Of a stretch of 39,685 bases of DNA, positions 7,525-14,343 are shown piece by piece. The position numbers and the translations under genes were made by a program. The stretch comes from a virus. The stretch spans positions 1-39,685 of IMG/VR virus record IMGVR_UViG_3300049215_000041; one strand, given 5' to 3'. How positions within the stretch are numbered: the stretch's first letter is position 1; every line of letters starts with the position of its first letter. A model generated the notes under the pieces. It did no database searches, was not told the DNA's origin, and saw nothing but the letters and a program-made list of their open reading frames with translations.

Positions 7525-8178
7525 TTAGCGCTTGAGCGCCTCTTCGATTTCAGACATGGGAAGTCTGTCTATCTCTTCCCGTGTCATTTTACGAAGCCCG
7601 TCCGCCGTCAGCGTAGAAGCGCTGCTCGGATTGGTAGCGGGGAGTTTAGGCGCGCTGGGCGCGGGTGTTGGCGTCGGTGCGCCTGTCCTGACTAGATATG
7701 GCTTTGCGGCCACAAGGGCGGCAACGGCTTCAGCCACGCCCGTGATTGTGTCGTTGTCGTCTATCGCCGCCTTCGACAAGTCCGCCAACTGATAGGCGTC
7801 TGCCGGATCGGCGATATTCAGCCGCGTGGCTTCCAACAGGACGGCATTCCGAATCGCTGATTGTCTATGGGTTTCCCGAAGCGTTTCTAACTCTTCGGCT
7901 CGTTTGTCGGCAAGCTCTTTGAATTTCTTCTGATCTTCAAGTGCCTTGTCCGCTTCCTCTGCCTGTTTATCCTCGATTGCCTTCAGGCGGCGGCGCGTCT
8001 CCGCTGCCTCGCCTCTGGTTTTCTGGATTTCGGCATAAGCGGCCTGTGGGTCTTTGACCCAATCGGGAATGGCGCTAGTTTCATGGGCCGTATCCGGTAC
8101 GGCTGGCGTTACTGGCGCGGCGGGCGGCGTCTGGCCGTCCGTGGGGTTGGGCGTCTGGCCCGGTGTTTCGTCTGGCAT
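7525..8178 (-). CDS. Scaffolding protein
   Basis: 217 aa; start ATG at 8178 with AGGAG upstream. It has a Pro/Thr-rich N terminus, a long charged coiled coil at about residues 50-110 (AEIQKTRGEAAETRRRLKAI and a following EEADKALEDQKKFKELADKR), an Ala-rich middle segment and a low-complexity PTPTPAP linker. It ends with a short helical tail (TREEIDRLPMSEIEEALKR). This is the layout of phage scaffolds, whose C-terminal helix binds the coat. It precedes the major capsid gene by about 20 nt. Confidence 0.82.
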   Translation of the reverse strand: MPDETPGQTPNPTDGQTPPAAPVTPAVPDTAHETSAIPDWVKDPQAAYAEIQKTRGEAAETRRRLKAIEDKQAEEADKALEDQKKFKELADKRAEELETLRETHRQSAIRNAVLLEATRLNIADPADAYQLADLSKAAIDDNDTITGVAEAVAALVAAKPYLVRTGAPTPTPAPSAPKLPATNPSSASTLTADGLRKMTREEIDRLPMSEIEEALKR

Positions 8179-8192
8179 GGTTGGCTCCTGGC

Positions 8193-8432
8193 CTAGATAC
8201 TTCCGTCTTTTTCGTCTGCCTGTCTAGCTGCTTTCGCCTCGGCTGGTGCCCAGCGAGCAGCGGCGTTAATGATTTTTCTGCGCTCGTCTTTTGACTTTGC
8301 GCGGCCCCTCAGCTTGAGGGCGGCGAGTGCACTCTTGCGATCCCCGATTGGAAAACGTCCGCCCGACAATACGGCTTTCTTGTCTCGCGCCTCTGCACTG
8401 GGCGCTCCGCTCGGCGTCCTATCTAATGCCAT
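8193..8432 (-). CDS. Small basic protein upstream of scaffold (DUF6582-like)
   Basis: 79 aa from the ATG at 8432, chosen because GAGGTG lies 5 nt upstream; the in-frame ATG at 8459 falls inside the terminator hairpin. The core 'GGRFPIGDRKSALAALKLRG' followed by 'KDERRKIINAAARWAP' resembles a short motif found in phage proteins, often fused to or next to capsid-morphogenesis genes (DUF6582-like). It is the first gene behind the structured leader at 8441-8608. Its function is unknown; a nucleic-acid or capsid-interior role is possible given the positive charge. Confidence 0.62.
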   Translation of the reverse strand: MALDRTPSGAPSAEARDKKAVLSGGRFPIGDRKSALAALKLRGRAKSKDERRKIINAAARWAPAEAKAARQADEKDGSI

Positions 8433-8440
8433 ATTCACCT

Positions 8441-8608
8441 CGCAAAATAAAAGCGGCACACTCGTTATGAGTGTGCCGCTGGCTTCCCGGTGGCTGATAT
8501 AAAGTTAGAGGCGCTTGATTTACTTGTAACGCCTCAGCAAACAAGGTTTCTCAAGTTAGCGGCTTGAGTGGATGGCATCTATCTCAGGTGGATGCCAATA
8601 GGTAAAGC
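8441..8608 (-). promoter_or_regulatory. Structured 5' leader A of the capsid operon with terminator
   Basis: From the promoter at 8615-8625 an RNA of about 170 nt can fold into successive hairpins: GGCATC (8596-8591) with GATGCC (8579-8574), TCAAG (8567-8563) with CTTGA (8555-8551), and GAGGCG (8535-8530) with CGCCTC (8513-8508). Next come CCGGGAAGCC (8490-8481) and a perfect 12-bp terminator stem (8480-8469 with 8463-8452), followed by TTTATTTT (8451-8444). The ribosome site for the next gene comes directly after. GCCGCT at 8563-8558 is complementary to the 5' strand of the terminator (AGCGGC, 8480-8475), which suggests an antiterminator. It could be an attenuator or riboswitch, or a stand-alone small RNA. 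Confidence 0.6.
8444..8480 (-). terminator. Intrinsic terminator/attenuator in leader A
   Basis: The minus strand shows AGCGGCACACTC and its exact complement separated by a 5-nt loop (8464-8468), then TTTATTTT. It is a strong rho-independent terminator located between promoter and first gene. Confidence 0.8.
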
Positions 8609-8631
8609 ATATATAGTATATCACAACAATT
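8608..8631 (-). promoter_or_regulatory. Promoter of the capsid operon (extended -10)
   Basis: The minus strand reads ATTGTTGTGATATACTATA, with TATACT at 8620-8615 and an upstream TGTGA extended -10. The first 12 bases match the promoter at 13537 almost exactly (ATTGTTGTG-TATACTATA). No convincing -35 box is seen. Confidence 0.65.
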
Positions 8632-8760
8632 CTAATCGTGCCTATCGTGTTTTGGTACGACGCTGCGCGGCAGGCCCAGGAATTCCTCGACGGCCCCAAG
8701 AGCCACGAGTAGCGCCTGGCGAATACCAAGCCACAAGGCGCGCTGTTTGTCGTCAATCAT
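8632..8760 (-). CDS. Small conserved-looking protein after MuF gene
   Basis: 42 aa; ATG at 8760 with GAGGA 6 nt upstream, stop at 8634-8632. The sequence MIDDKQRALWLGIRQALLVA is followed by EEFLGLPRSVVPK. Very short proteins of this 'KQRALWLGIRQAL' type occur between portal and scaffold genes of siphophages; function is unknown. The competing longer frame at 8556-8756 runs into the promoter region and lacks a ribosome site, so I reject it. The stop codon abuts the capsid-operon promoter. Confidence 0.7.
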   Translation of the reverse strand: MIDDKQRALWLGIRQALLVALGAVEEFLGLPRSVVPKHDRHD

Positions 8761-8768
8761 AATAATCC

Positions 8769-9377
8769 TCAAGAATATTCAAAGGTACAGCGGCAATTAG
8801 AGCCACATTGCGAATCGCCTATATCCGGTAGGCTATTGATTGGCGACCAATGGCCAGCCGCATCTTCACAGTCTATACAATGCTTAGCCCCGCCCTCTAG
8901 CACTCGGATTTCCTGAGTATAACCTGCCTCCTGCATACTGTTACGCTCGGAATCATAGTAGCCGCCCCAAATTCCTGAAGCATACATATTGAGACGCACT
9001 TCTATCTGTCCTTCGGTAAGCGTGCCGTCCGCAATCTCTTGCGCGAAACCCGCCATGTATTTATATTCGGCGGCGAGACGGCTCCCGATATCGCCCCACG
9101 TCTGATTGCTGACGTTTTCCCAGCCACCGGAGCCGAGCGCGGCCATCTGTGTATAAGCGCGTCGCAGCTCCACCATTGCGGCCTGCTGGAATTCGGCCAG
9201 GCTTACGCTGCCGTCCGCCAGACCTTTGGACATATCCGATAGCCGCTCGAATGCGGTATCAATACGCCCCTGCATAACGGCCTGCACGTCAGCCGCGCTG
9301 ACATACTGCCCCGTGGCGAGATCGCGGTAGCGCTGGGCGGCGGCATCCCAGCCGTAGGAGGGGCCATTATCGGACAC
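8769..9377 (-). CDS. MuF-type head morphogenesis (minor capsid) protein
   Basis: 202 aa from a GTG at 9377 (AAGG upstream) that overlaps the end of the preceding gene. The C terminus contains HCIDCEDAAGHWSPI and later SQCGSNCRCTFEY. This Cys-rich 'C..C......G.W.P......G...C..NCRC' block is the hallmark of Mu gpF/SPP1 gp7 proteins, which associate with the portal and enter the capsid interior. The N-terminal part is helical. The position after the portal gene agrees. No toxin or nuclease domain is appended. Confidence 0.82.
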   Translation of the reverse strand: MSDNGPSYGWDAAAQRYRDLATGQYVSAADVQAVMQGRIDTAFERLSDMSKGLADGSVSLAEFQQAAMVELRRAYTQMAALGSGGWENVSNQTWGDIGSRLAAEYKYMAGFAQEIADGTLTEGQIEVRLNMYASGIWGGYYDSERNSMQEAGYTQEIRVLEGGAKHCIDCEDAAGHWSPINSLPDIGDSQCGSNCRCTFEYS

Positions 9378-9549
9378 GCTTCACCCTTAGTTTCCGCGCC
9401 ATCAGCAGCGCGTTTAATTCGCCGCCGATACGGCGCGCGTCTGCGATACTGTCCGCAATGACGGCAGGCGTAATCGTCGCGGCCTTTTCGAGCGCGGCAT
9501 CGTCCAGGGGCAGCGGCGCGCCGGTAGGCTTGATTGGGGCGTCACTCAT
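9367..9549 (-). CDS. Small hypothetical protein between portal and MuF genes
   Basis: 60 aa; I choose the ATG at 9549, which overlaps the preceding stop (AATGAGTGA) and has GAGG upstream, instead of the longer frame from 9591. The sequence begins MSDAPIKPTGAPLPLDD and has a helical Ala-rich centre and a basic end (MARKLRVKRVR). I do not recognise it. Its overlaps with both neighbours imply coupled translation in the portal block. Confidence 0.6.
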   Translation of the reverse strand: MSDAPIKPTGAPLPLDDAALEKAATITPAVIADSIADARRIGGELNALLMARKLRVKRVR

Positions 9550-9754
9550 TTGATTGCCTCGAATGCTTGAACATCCAACCACGCGACACAATATCTAAAT
9601 CCCTATCCCAAAAATCGTACAGGCCGCGTCCATCCGAACCCGTGCAATTCACCATACCGTCAACATAAAGCCCTAAACTATTAACCTTATAGGTGGTTTC
9701 TGGCTTTCCTTTTACACACACAATATCATCGGGGTATATCTGTATATCATTCAT
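9542..9754 (-). CDS. Small hypothetical protein after portal
   Basis: 70 aa; the ATG at 9754 overlaps the portal stop (ATGA). It looks like a small all-beta domain: IQIYPDDIVCVKGKPETTY, then KVNSLGLYVDGMVNC. Beta-barrel proteins of this type regulate or accompany DNA-binding proteins in phages, but no family is recognised. AT-richer than its neighbours by eye. Confidence 0.58.
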   Translation of the reverse strand: MNDIQIYPDDIVCVKGKPETTYKVNSLGLYVDGMVNCTGSDGRGLYDFWDRDLDIVSRGWMFKHSRQSNE

Positions 9755-11415
9755 TTAAATGTCTGCTCCTGACTATTCCCTTGATTGGTAAACGTCGGGC
9801 CTTTGACGGCGGGAATGGCCCCGCCCTGCGGCGCGCCCGCATTGCCCAGCGCGTCGCCAGGCTCCTGGCCGCCGCCGCGTATCTTCTTCAGCATACTGCC
9901 CAGCGTCTCAACCATGCCCGCGCCTTGCGACTGGCTAGTCAGCGTGGCATTCTGCTGATCTTCCATCTGCTCTGATTGGCGCAACATACGCTCCTGATCA
10001 GGATCGTAGCCGCGACGGCGCAGGTAAGTATCCTTACTCAGCCCACCCACCGCAACGTCGATTTGCAGCGCCTGTGCCGTCGGAAGCGGATCGGATGGCA
10101 GCGGATCAGGCCACTCGACATTAATGTCTTCACACATAAAGCCGTCCAATTCCAGCACGTATTGGCACACCCGCCGGAGACCGTCGCCATAGTGCAGGCG
10201 CTTGGTAGTATTCTTGCCCAGCGTATCCTTAAACAGCACGCGCAGCCCGAAGTTTGTAATCGCGCCCAGCTTGTCCTGCACCGTGGTGGGATCAAGCTCG
10301 CGCGCCCCGGCAAACATCGCCCCGCGCACCATATTGGCGAAGTTGAGCGACGATACTAAATCGCTCTGCATTTCAAGGTTGGTGATCTTCGCATTCTCAT
10401 TCCGAATAACCCACAGCCCGCCGATATCCGCCTCCGCCATTTCGGAAGCGCTGAAGCCCGTGCCTACCGTCTTGGGCGTGGCGTGATGCTTGAGAATGCG
10501 CTGAATATTCGAGGCAGTGAAGTTGAGGCTGTCGTTTAAGCGCTGCCCCGTCTTGCCCAAATCGGGCGCGCCATAGAATTGGTTGGGCTTGGGCAAATTC
10601 TTCCAATCGATAATCGGTGCCCAGGAGTAAGGCCAGGCCGTCCGGTTGCGTTCTATCCACTGCGCTTTGCTCTGCCCGCCGTTGGGCTTGCGCTCGCGGG
10701 TGTATTCGATAATCTCCCACGTTGCTCCGCCGGGGCCGTCGCGGCGCACGGTGTCTTCGCGGCGCGTCTGTGTAATGCCCTCGTACTCAATACGATACCA
10801 CAGCACCCTATCGATATCACCTTCATCCCAGAATACGCCCACGTACTTGGGATCGAGGTTAACCAGCCGGATATACTTGCATTCATCATCGGCGGGCTTA
10901 ATCTTCACAAAGCAGTGTCCGGCATTGCTGCCATTGAGGCCGATATCGTGCAGAAGCGCATTCTTTTTGTTGGCCTTCCAGAATGCCTCAAGCGCTTCTG
11001 TCATGGGCGTCTCCGGCTCTTCGTCGGTGGTTTGCGTGCCCATGACTTTAGCCATTGCGCCCTTAGCGCCTGCCACCATCCGCGATACCGCGCCCTGGAT
11101 ACCCGTCTTCGGCGGTTCTTCTTCTATCTCTTCTTCGGCAATGCGGAATTCAAGCCCCTCGACTTCGCCGATTTCGTCCGTACCAAACAGGAAGGATACG
11201 GACTTTTCGACAAGCAGGCCGCACAGATTGACGATGACGTTGTCGTTGACTTTGCTCTTGTCGGGCTTTAGCGGTTGAAGCTGCTCTCCATTAAAATAGT
11301 TCCACGCCGTCTCGATATCGGACTGGCGCTGCTTGAATTCCTTGAGCCATGCATCCTCAATGGGCTTGCTTTCTTTACTGTTTATGTCTAATGGGTAACT
11401 CTGCGCACCTGGCAT
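9751..11415 (-). CDS. Portal protein (SPP1 gp6-like)
   Basis: 554 aa. An N-terminal helical segment contains WNYFNGEQLQPLKPDKSKVN and then NLCGLLVEKSVSFLFGTDE, the typical 'iv..~vsyl.G.p' block of gp6-like portals. The middle part has KYIRLVNLDPKYVGVFWDEGD and IIDWKNLPKPNQFYGAPDLG. After it comes the wing/crown region with SNIQRILKHHATPKTVGTG. The C-terminal tail is Gln/Gly-rich and variable, as in this family. It forms the dodecameric DNA channel. The order terS, terL, portal, MuF is canonical. Confidence 0.92.
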   Translation of the reverse strand: MPGAQSYPLDINSKESKPIEDAWLKEFKQRQSDIETAWNYFNGEQLQPLKPDKSKVNDNVIVNLCGLLVEKSVSFLFGTDEIGEVEGLEFRIAEEEIEEEPPKTGIQGAVSRMVAGAKGAMAKVMGTQTTDEEPETPMTEALEAFWKANKKNALLHDIGLNGSNAGHCFVKIKPADDECKYIRLVNLDPKYVGVFWDEGDIDRVLWYRIEYEGITQTRREDTVRRDGPGGATWEIIEYTRERKPNGGQSKAQWIERNRTAWPYSWAPIIDWKNLPKPNQFYGAPDLGKTGQRLNDSLNFTASNIQRILKHHATPKTVGTGFSASEMAEADIGGLWVIRNENAKITNLEMQSDLVSSLNFANMVRGAMFAGARELDPTTVQDKLGAITNFGLRVLFKDTLGKNTTKRLHYGDGLRRVCQYVLELDGFMCEDINVEWPDPLPSDPLPTAQALQIDVAVGGLSKDTYLRRRGYDPDQERMLRQSEQMEDQQNATLTSQSQGAGMVETLGSMLKKIRGGGQEPGDALGNAGAPQGGAIPAVKGPTFTNQGNSQEQTFK

Positions 11416-11425
11416 CGGCTAATCC

Positions 11426-11605
11426 TTAGATAGAAATCCATACTAATACAATCACGCCAATACAAAACAACAAAAACAAGATCGCCGCTCCGACAACGAA
11501 GAGATTACCAATCAAGCTGTCCTCATCGAATAGTTTTGCTATTATCCAAAGGGCAGGCATTAAAACCAAATCAGTAATCAAGAGCTTGACAATTATCGCA
11601 ATCAT
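11426..11605 (-). CDS. Small two-TM membrane protein between terL and portal
   Basis: 59 aa; ATG at 11605 with AGGA 8 nt upstream, stop TAA at 11428-11426. The residues form two hydrophobic segments (IIVKLLITDLVLMPALWIIA and, after a short charged loop KLFDEDS, LFVVGAAILFLLFCIGVIVL). It looks like a helical-hairpin membrane protein. It is AT-richer than its neighbours. The gap between terL and portal (about 200 bp) is otherwise unexplained. Function unknown; possible roles are lysis control or superinfection exclusion. Confidence 0.62.
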   Translation of the reverse strand: MIAIIVKLLITDLVLMPALWIIAKLFDEDSLIGNLFVVGAAILFLLFCIGVIVLVWISI

Positions 11606-11617
11606 CGGTTAATCCTA

Positions 11618-12961
11618 TCAAGAATAAAAGGGGTTGACGTGGATTACTTCCACTTTGCTATTCCCAAGCATCAAATCTGTCAGCGCCCATACGAGCGCAT
11701 CCATCCTGTCGGGGCTGTCTTCGCCGGGCAACCAACTACACATTTCGTCTTCAAGCGCCGTCAGCATACCGACGTGGTGGACATGCCCCTGCTCATAGAG
11801 CGCTGCTATAGGTTCTGCTCGCGTGCGCTTTCCTCGGCTGGCGTGTACCGGGCGTATAACGATATGCGTGTCCTCGGCTGAAGCCGCCGTATTGAGGACG
11901 GCGCTAACCATTTCGCCTCCCTGATTTGTCTCAGGAATAATGGCGTCTGCTTGATAATCCGCGTAGGCTCTGACGACTCGACGGCCCCAGGTATCGGGAC
12001 TTCCTTTGATTGTCCTATCTTCGAATACATAAGCCTCACCATCCATTGCCACGCCGGCCACAATAATCCCCGTATCATTGCTGTCCTCGTTGCTAGTCGC
12101 GGCAGGATCGACGCCCACCACAATGCGCCGCATCGATTGTATAAACGCCTTCAAATCGCCCGGCTCTATCCCCTTGCGACTATTCTCTATCGTGGCCCGT
12201 GTCCACAGCGCGCCGGGCACATCGTCCAGCATTTCGGCGTATAGCTCCTGCCGTCCCAGCGTCGTGCCTTCGTACTGCCGCGCGATCTGCCCGAAAAATG
12301 CCGGGGCAAGGTTGGCACGGTTATCGTAGGTACTGCCCCGCGTCATAACCACGCCGGGAATAGCCAACAGCTTACGTATAAGCGCCGTCCGGCTGGGCGT
12401 CGTGGTGAATACCCAGCGCGGGTGCGGCCCCAGGCGCAGGCCGAGCATTGCCATGTCGAATGCTTCCGGATATCGCCACGAACGCGGCTCATCGCCCCAT
12501 ATGAATTCACACTGCGGCCCGCGCAGGCGCTCCGGCTCATCGGCGCTGAATAACGTAGCCATTGCGCCATTAGGCCATGTCACCCGCCGTTTAGACGGCT
12601 CGTAAAGCGGCCTATTCCACGGCGGGCACACACTCATCAGGCCGCTCTCGCCTTCCACCATCACGTCGCGAGCGTCCGCCGCCGTTGGTGCTATCAGGTG
12701 GAAGCGCCCATAAACGCCGCTCTCGGCATAGTGGCGCACCGTCTCGGCCCCCGTGCGCGTTTTTCCAAATCCGCGCCCACACATGAGAAGCCAGCCCGGC
12801 CAGTCGCCGTCCGGCGGCAGTTGGTTGTTGCGCGCCCAAAAGGGCCAATCATACACAAGCTCGGCGGCTTGCTCATTAGTTAGGCCGCTGAGTAGGGCTG
12901 TCCGTTCCGAGGGCGGCAGCGCGGCTATCAAGTCCGCGTGCAAGTCTATCCCTTGCGTCAC
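11618..12961 (-). CDS. terL: Terminase large subunit
   Basis: 447 aa from a GTG at 12961, chosen because GAGGAG lies 7 nt upstream; an ATG at 12976 precedes that site and would lack one. The ATPase domain shows Walker A (LMCGRGFGKTRTG), Walker B (CEFIWGDEPRSWRYP) and a coupling motif (VFTTTPSRT). The nuclease domain shows VVGVDPAATSNEDSNDTGI as the first acidic strand, a later PETNQGGE, and the C-terminal MDALVWALTDLML. It translocates DNA into the prohead and cuts it. The gene overlaps terS by 86 bp. Confidence 0.94.
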   Translation of the reverse strand: MTQGIDLHADLIAALPPSERTALLSGLTNEQAAELVYDWPFWARNNQLPPDGDWPGWLLMCGRGFGKTRTGAETVRHYAESGVYGRFHLIAPTAADARDVMVEGESGLMSVCPPWNRPLYEPSKRRVTWPNGAMATLFSADEPERLRGPQCEFIWGDEPRSWRYPEAFDMAMLGLRLGPHPRWVFTTTPSRTALIRKLLAIPGVVMTRGSTYDNRANLAPAFFGQIARQYEGTTLGRQELYAEMLDDVPGALWTRATIENSRKGIEPGDLKAFIQSMRRIVVGVDPAATSNEDSNDTGIIVAGVAMDGEAYVFEDRTIKGSPDTWGRRVVRAYADYQADAIIPETNQGGEMVSAVLNTAASAEDTHIVIRPVHASRGKRTRAEPIAALYEQGHVHHVGMLTALEDEMCSWLPGEDSPDRMDALVWALTDLMLGNSKVEVIHVNPFYS

Positions 12962-13322
12962 CGTTGCGCTCCTCATTAATGGCCGTCGGTTTTCCTTCGA
13001 GCAATTGCAGCTTGTCAGTGAAGATTGCCGCCGCCGTCGCCAAATCCTTATAGCTGGCCCCGTCGCGCGCCGTTTCCATTGCCGGGAATATGGCAGCCAA
13101 TTCGTCCTTGATGGCCGCTACCAAGTCTACCCTTTTTCTGTGCACCACTTTGTGCGGTGGTGGATTGCTTGTGCCAATGCACCAACGACGCAAGGTTTCG
13201 CGCGGAATGCCCAAATGGGCAGCCGTGCGATCTAATGCGCCTGGACTATTCGGCCAGCCTGCGGCTTCGGCCATAAGTATAGCGCTGGCGCGGAATTCGT
13301 CGTCATAACGAGGTTTAGCCAT
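12876..13322 (-). CDS. terS: Terminase small subunit
   Basis: 148 aa from the second ATG (13322), which has AAGG 8 nt upstream; the first ATG (13328) is too close to that site. The N terminus (KPRYDDEFRASAILMAE) is followed by a helix-turn-helix region (TAAHLGIPRETLRRWCIG). The C-terminal part is helical and charged, suited to ring formation. It recognises the packaging start and stimulates TerL. It is the second gene after the leaderless promoter at 13537. Confidence 0.8.
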   Translation of the reverse strand: MAKPRYDDEFRASAILMAEAAGWPNSPGALDRTAAHLGIPRETLRRWCIGTSNPPPHKVVHRKRVDLVAAIKDELAAIFPAMETARDGASYKDLATAAAIFTDKLQLLEGKPTAINEERNGDARDRLARGLDSRAAALGTDSPTQRPN

Positions 13323-13530
13323 CAGCATCCTTCGCTATGTGTCTCAATACAATGCGCTGCTGCGCCGCCACATTACCCCGCTTGGCCCACCACCACAGCC
13401 GCAGCCGATCCCAGCGCGAAAAGCGCAAAGCGCCAACACGGCGCAGTGCCCGGAAGCCATGAATGGGATTGGTTAATGCGGTAGACAATTTTTCGGCCAG
13501 GATATATTCAGGCTGACTGTATTTGCTCAT
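13315..13530 (-). CDS. Small basic protein upstream of terS, probably leaderless mRNA
   Basis: 71 aa from the ATG at 13530. The -10 box TATACT (13542-13537) ends only six bases before this ATG, so transcription should start at or next to the A of the ATG. No Shine-Dalgarno sequence is present. A longer frame from 13599 would run through the upstream terminator and is rejected. The protein begins MSKYSQPEYILAEKLSTAL and has a basic, Trp-rich segment (RFSRWDRLRLWWWAKRG). It is unrecognised, possibly DNA-binding or membrane-associated. Confidence 0.6.
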   Translation of the reverse strand: MSKYSQPEYILAEKLSTALTNPIHGFRALRRVGALRFSRWDRLRLWWWAKRGNVAAQQRIVLRHIAKDADG

Positions 13531-13550
13531 GGCTATAGTATAGCACAACA
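13531..13550 (-). promoter_or_regulatory. Packaging-operon promoter with palindromic operator
   Basis: The minus strand reads ATTGTTGTGCTATACTATAGC. TATACT (13542-13537) is the -10 and TGTGC an extended -10. GCTATA-G-TATAGC (13532-13544) is a perfect palindrome over the -10, a likely operator or strand-melting signal. Confidence 0.65.
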
Positions 13551-13572
13551 ATTTAGGTTTGGCGCAGACAGC

Positions 13573-13596
13573 AAAACCCCCCGCGTGTGCGAGGGG
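13573..13596 (-). terminator. Intrinsic terminator before packaging operon
   Basis: The minus strand shows CCCCTCGC (13596-13589), loop ACAC, and GCGGGGGG (13584-13577), followed by TTTT. Eight pairs including one G-U. It would stop the early operon and the short RNA starting near 13651. Confidence 0.75.
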
Positions 13597-13651
13597 CATT
13601 GCCGGAGAGAAGAAAGTGAAGCATGGACAGAGACTGCTAGCCAGCCTACTG
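13573..13651 (-). ncRNA. Putative small RNA D between early and packaging operons
   Basis: The promoter-like TGTGGTATACT (-10 at 13663-13658) lies after the stop of the last early gene. About 75-80 nt downstream there is an intrinsic terminator. No open frame with a ribosome site lies between. A short transcript of about 79 nt is predicted. It may be a regulatory RNA or a decoy; it could also be just a promoter remnant. Confidence 0.4.
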
Positions 13652-13657
13652 AGATAG

Positions 13658-13671
13658 AGTATACCACAATT
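13658..13671 (-). promoter_or_regulatory. Extended -10 promoter, small RNA D
   Basis: Minus strand AATTGTGGTATACT, the same TGTGnTATACT box as at 8615, 13537 and 34224. Confidence 0.5.
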
Positions 13672-13684
13672 TCAGCGCGGCGCA

Positions 13685-14041
13685 TCAGTCATCGCCCTTC
13701 TCCTCCGCCACTATGGTTAGCCATGCCTCAATGGCTTCTGATAAGTAGTCGTCATATATGCCGGGGTGCGTATCTTCAAATTCCTCTGCGATTGGCAACG
13801 CCTGGCGCAACAATTCGTCTGCCCGTTGAAGTCGCGCCGCCAGCGCGTCCCGCTCGGATTTCAGCCGCGTCACCTCCGCCACCAGTCCCATGAATTCCTT
13901 GTTGTGGCTATTCTGCCCCGCCGCATAGGCGAAGGCCAGCGCGTCGCCGCTGATAATCCGCGTCTCTCCCAACACGCCCGCGTTCTGCAGCCGCTCGATT
14001 TGCGCGGGCGTTAGTGCGTTGTGGTGTCTGCGCTTAGTCAT
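13685..14041 (-). CDS. Hypothetical coiled-coil protein
   Basis: 118 aa; the start overlaps the preceding stop (ATGA). It begins with basic residues and a helix with ALTPAQIERLQNAGVLGE. A central coiled coil follows (VAEVTRLKSERDALAARLQR), and the end is acidic. Coiled-coil proteins of this type are common in early regions of actinobacterial and related phages, without known function. It is the last gene before the early-operon terminator. Confidence 0.62.
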   Translation of the reverse strand: MTKRRHHNALTPAQIERLQNAGVLGETRIISGDALAFAYAAGQNSHNKEFMGLVAEVTRLKSERDALAARLQRADELLRQALPIAEEFEDTHPGIYDDYLSEAIEAWLTIVAEEKGDD

Positions 14042-14334
14042 GGTAATATGCCTTCCGCTTTTGCGGCTTCTATCTCACGTTCAAACCAATAATCGTGAGT
14101 GCCACGAAAACCGCAGTAGGGGCATTCGATAAGCTCAACCATTTGGTGCCACCGCACATTATTGGGCACTATGCGCCACAACCAATTAAACAGCGGGCGC
14201 GGGATAACCACACGGCCCAACACGGGCCTATCAATCTGCGGCAATTCGCCTTCGGGGATTAATTGGTAGCAAGCGCAATTCTTATCGCCACAAACGGCGT
14301 GCTGCTGCTTATTGCACTTCGGACAGGTAAACAT
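14038..14334 (-). CDS. Zinc-ribbon protein
   Basis: 98 aa; ATG at 14334 with GGAG upstream. The N terminus is a treble CxxC motif (MFTCPKCNKQQHAVCGDKNC). A Trp-rich middle segment (LFNWLWRIVPNNVRWHQM) and a second C-x2-C (ELIECPYCGFRGTHDYWFE) follow. Two zinc-binding knuckles are likely. Nucleic-acid or protein binding is inferred; no catalytic residues are seen. Confidence 0.65.
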   Translation of the reverse strand: MFTCPKCNKQQHAVCGDKNCACYQLIPEGELPQIDRPVLGRVVIPRPLFNWLWRIVPNNVRWHQMVELIECPYCGFRGTHDYWFEREIEAAKAEGILP

Positions 14335-14343
14335 ATGTCTCTC

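Noticed and set aside
8556-8756. 66-codon minus-strand frame downstream of the MuF gene
   Set aside because: The alternative frame from 8760 has a GAGGA ribosome site, a plausible small-protein sequence and ends before the promoter; the 66-codon frame runs through the promoter and hairpins.
13585-13893. Plus-strand frame preceded by a GGAGAG sequence near 13606
   Set aside because: The GGAGAG belongs to the terminator neighbourhood; the frame is antisense to the coiled-coil gene and has no recognisable domain. All other genes are on the minus strand.
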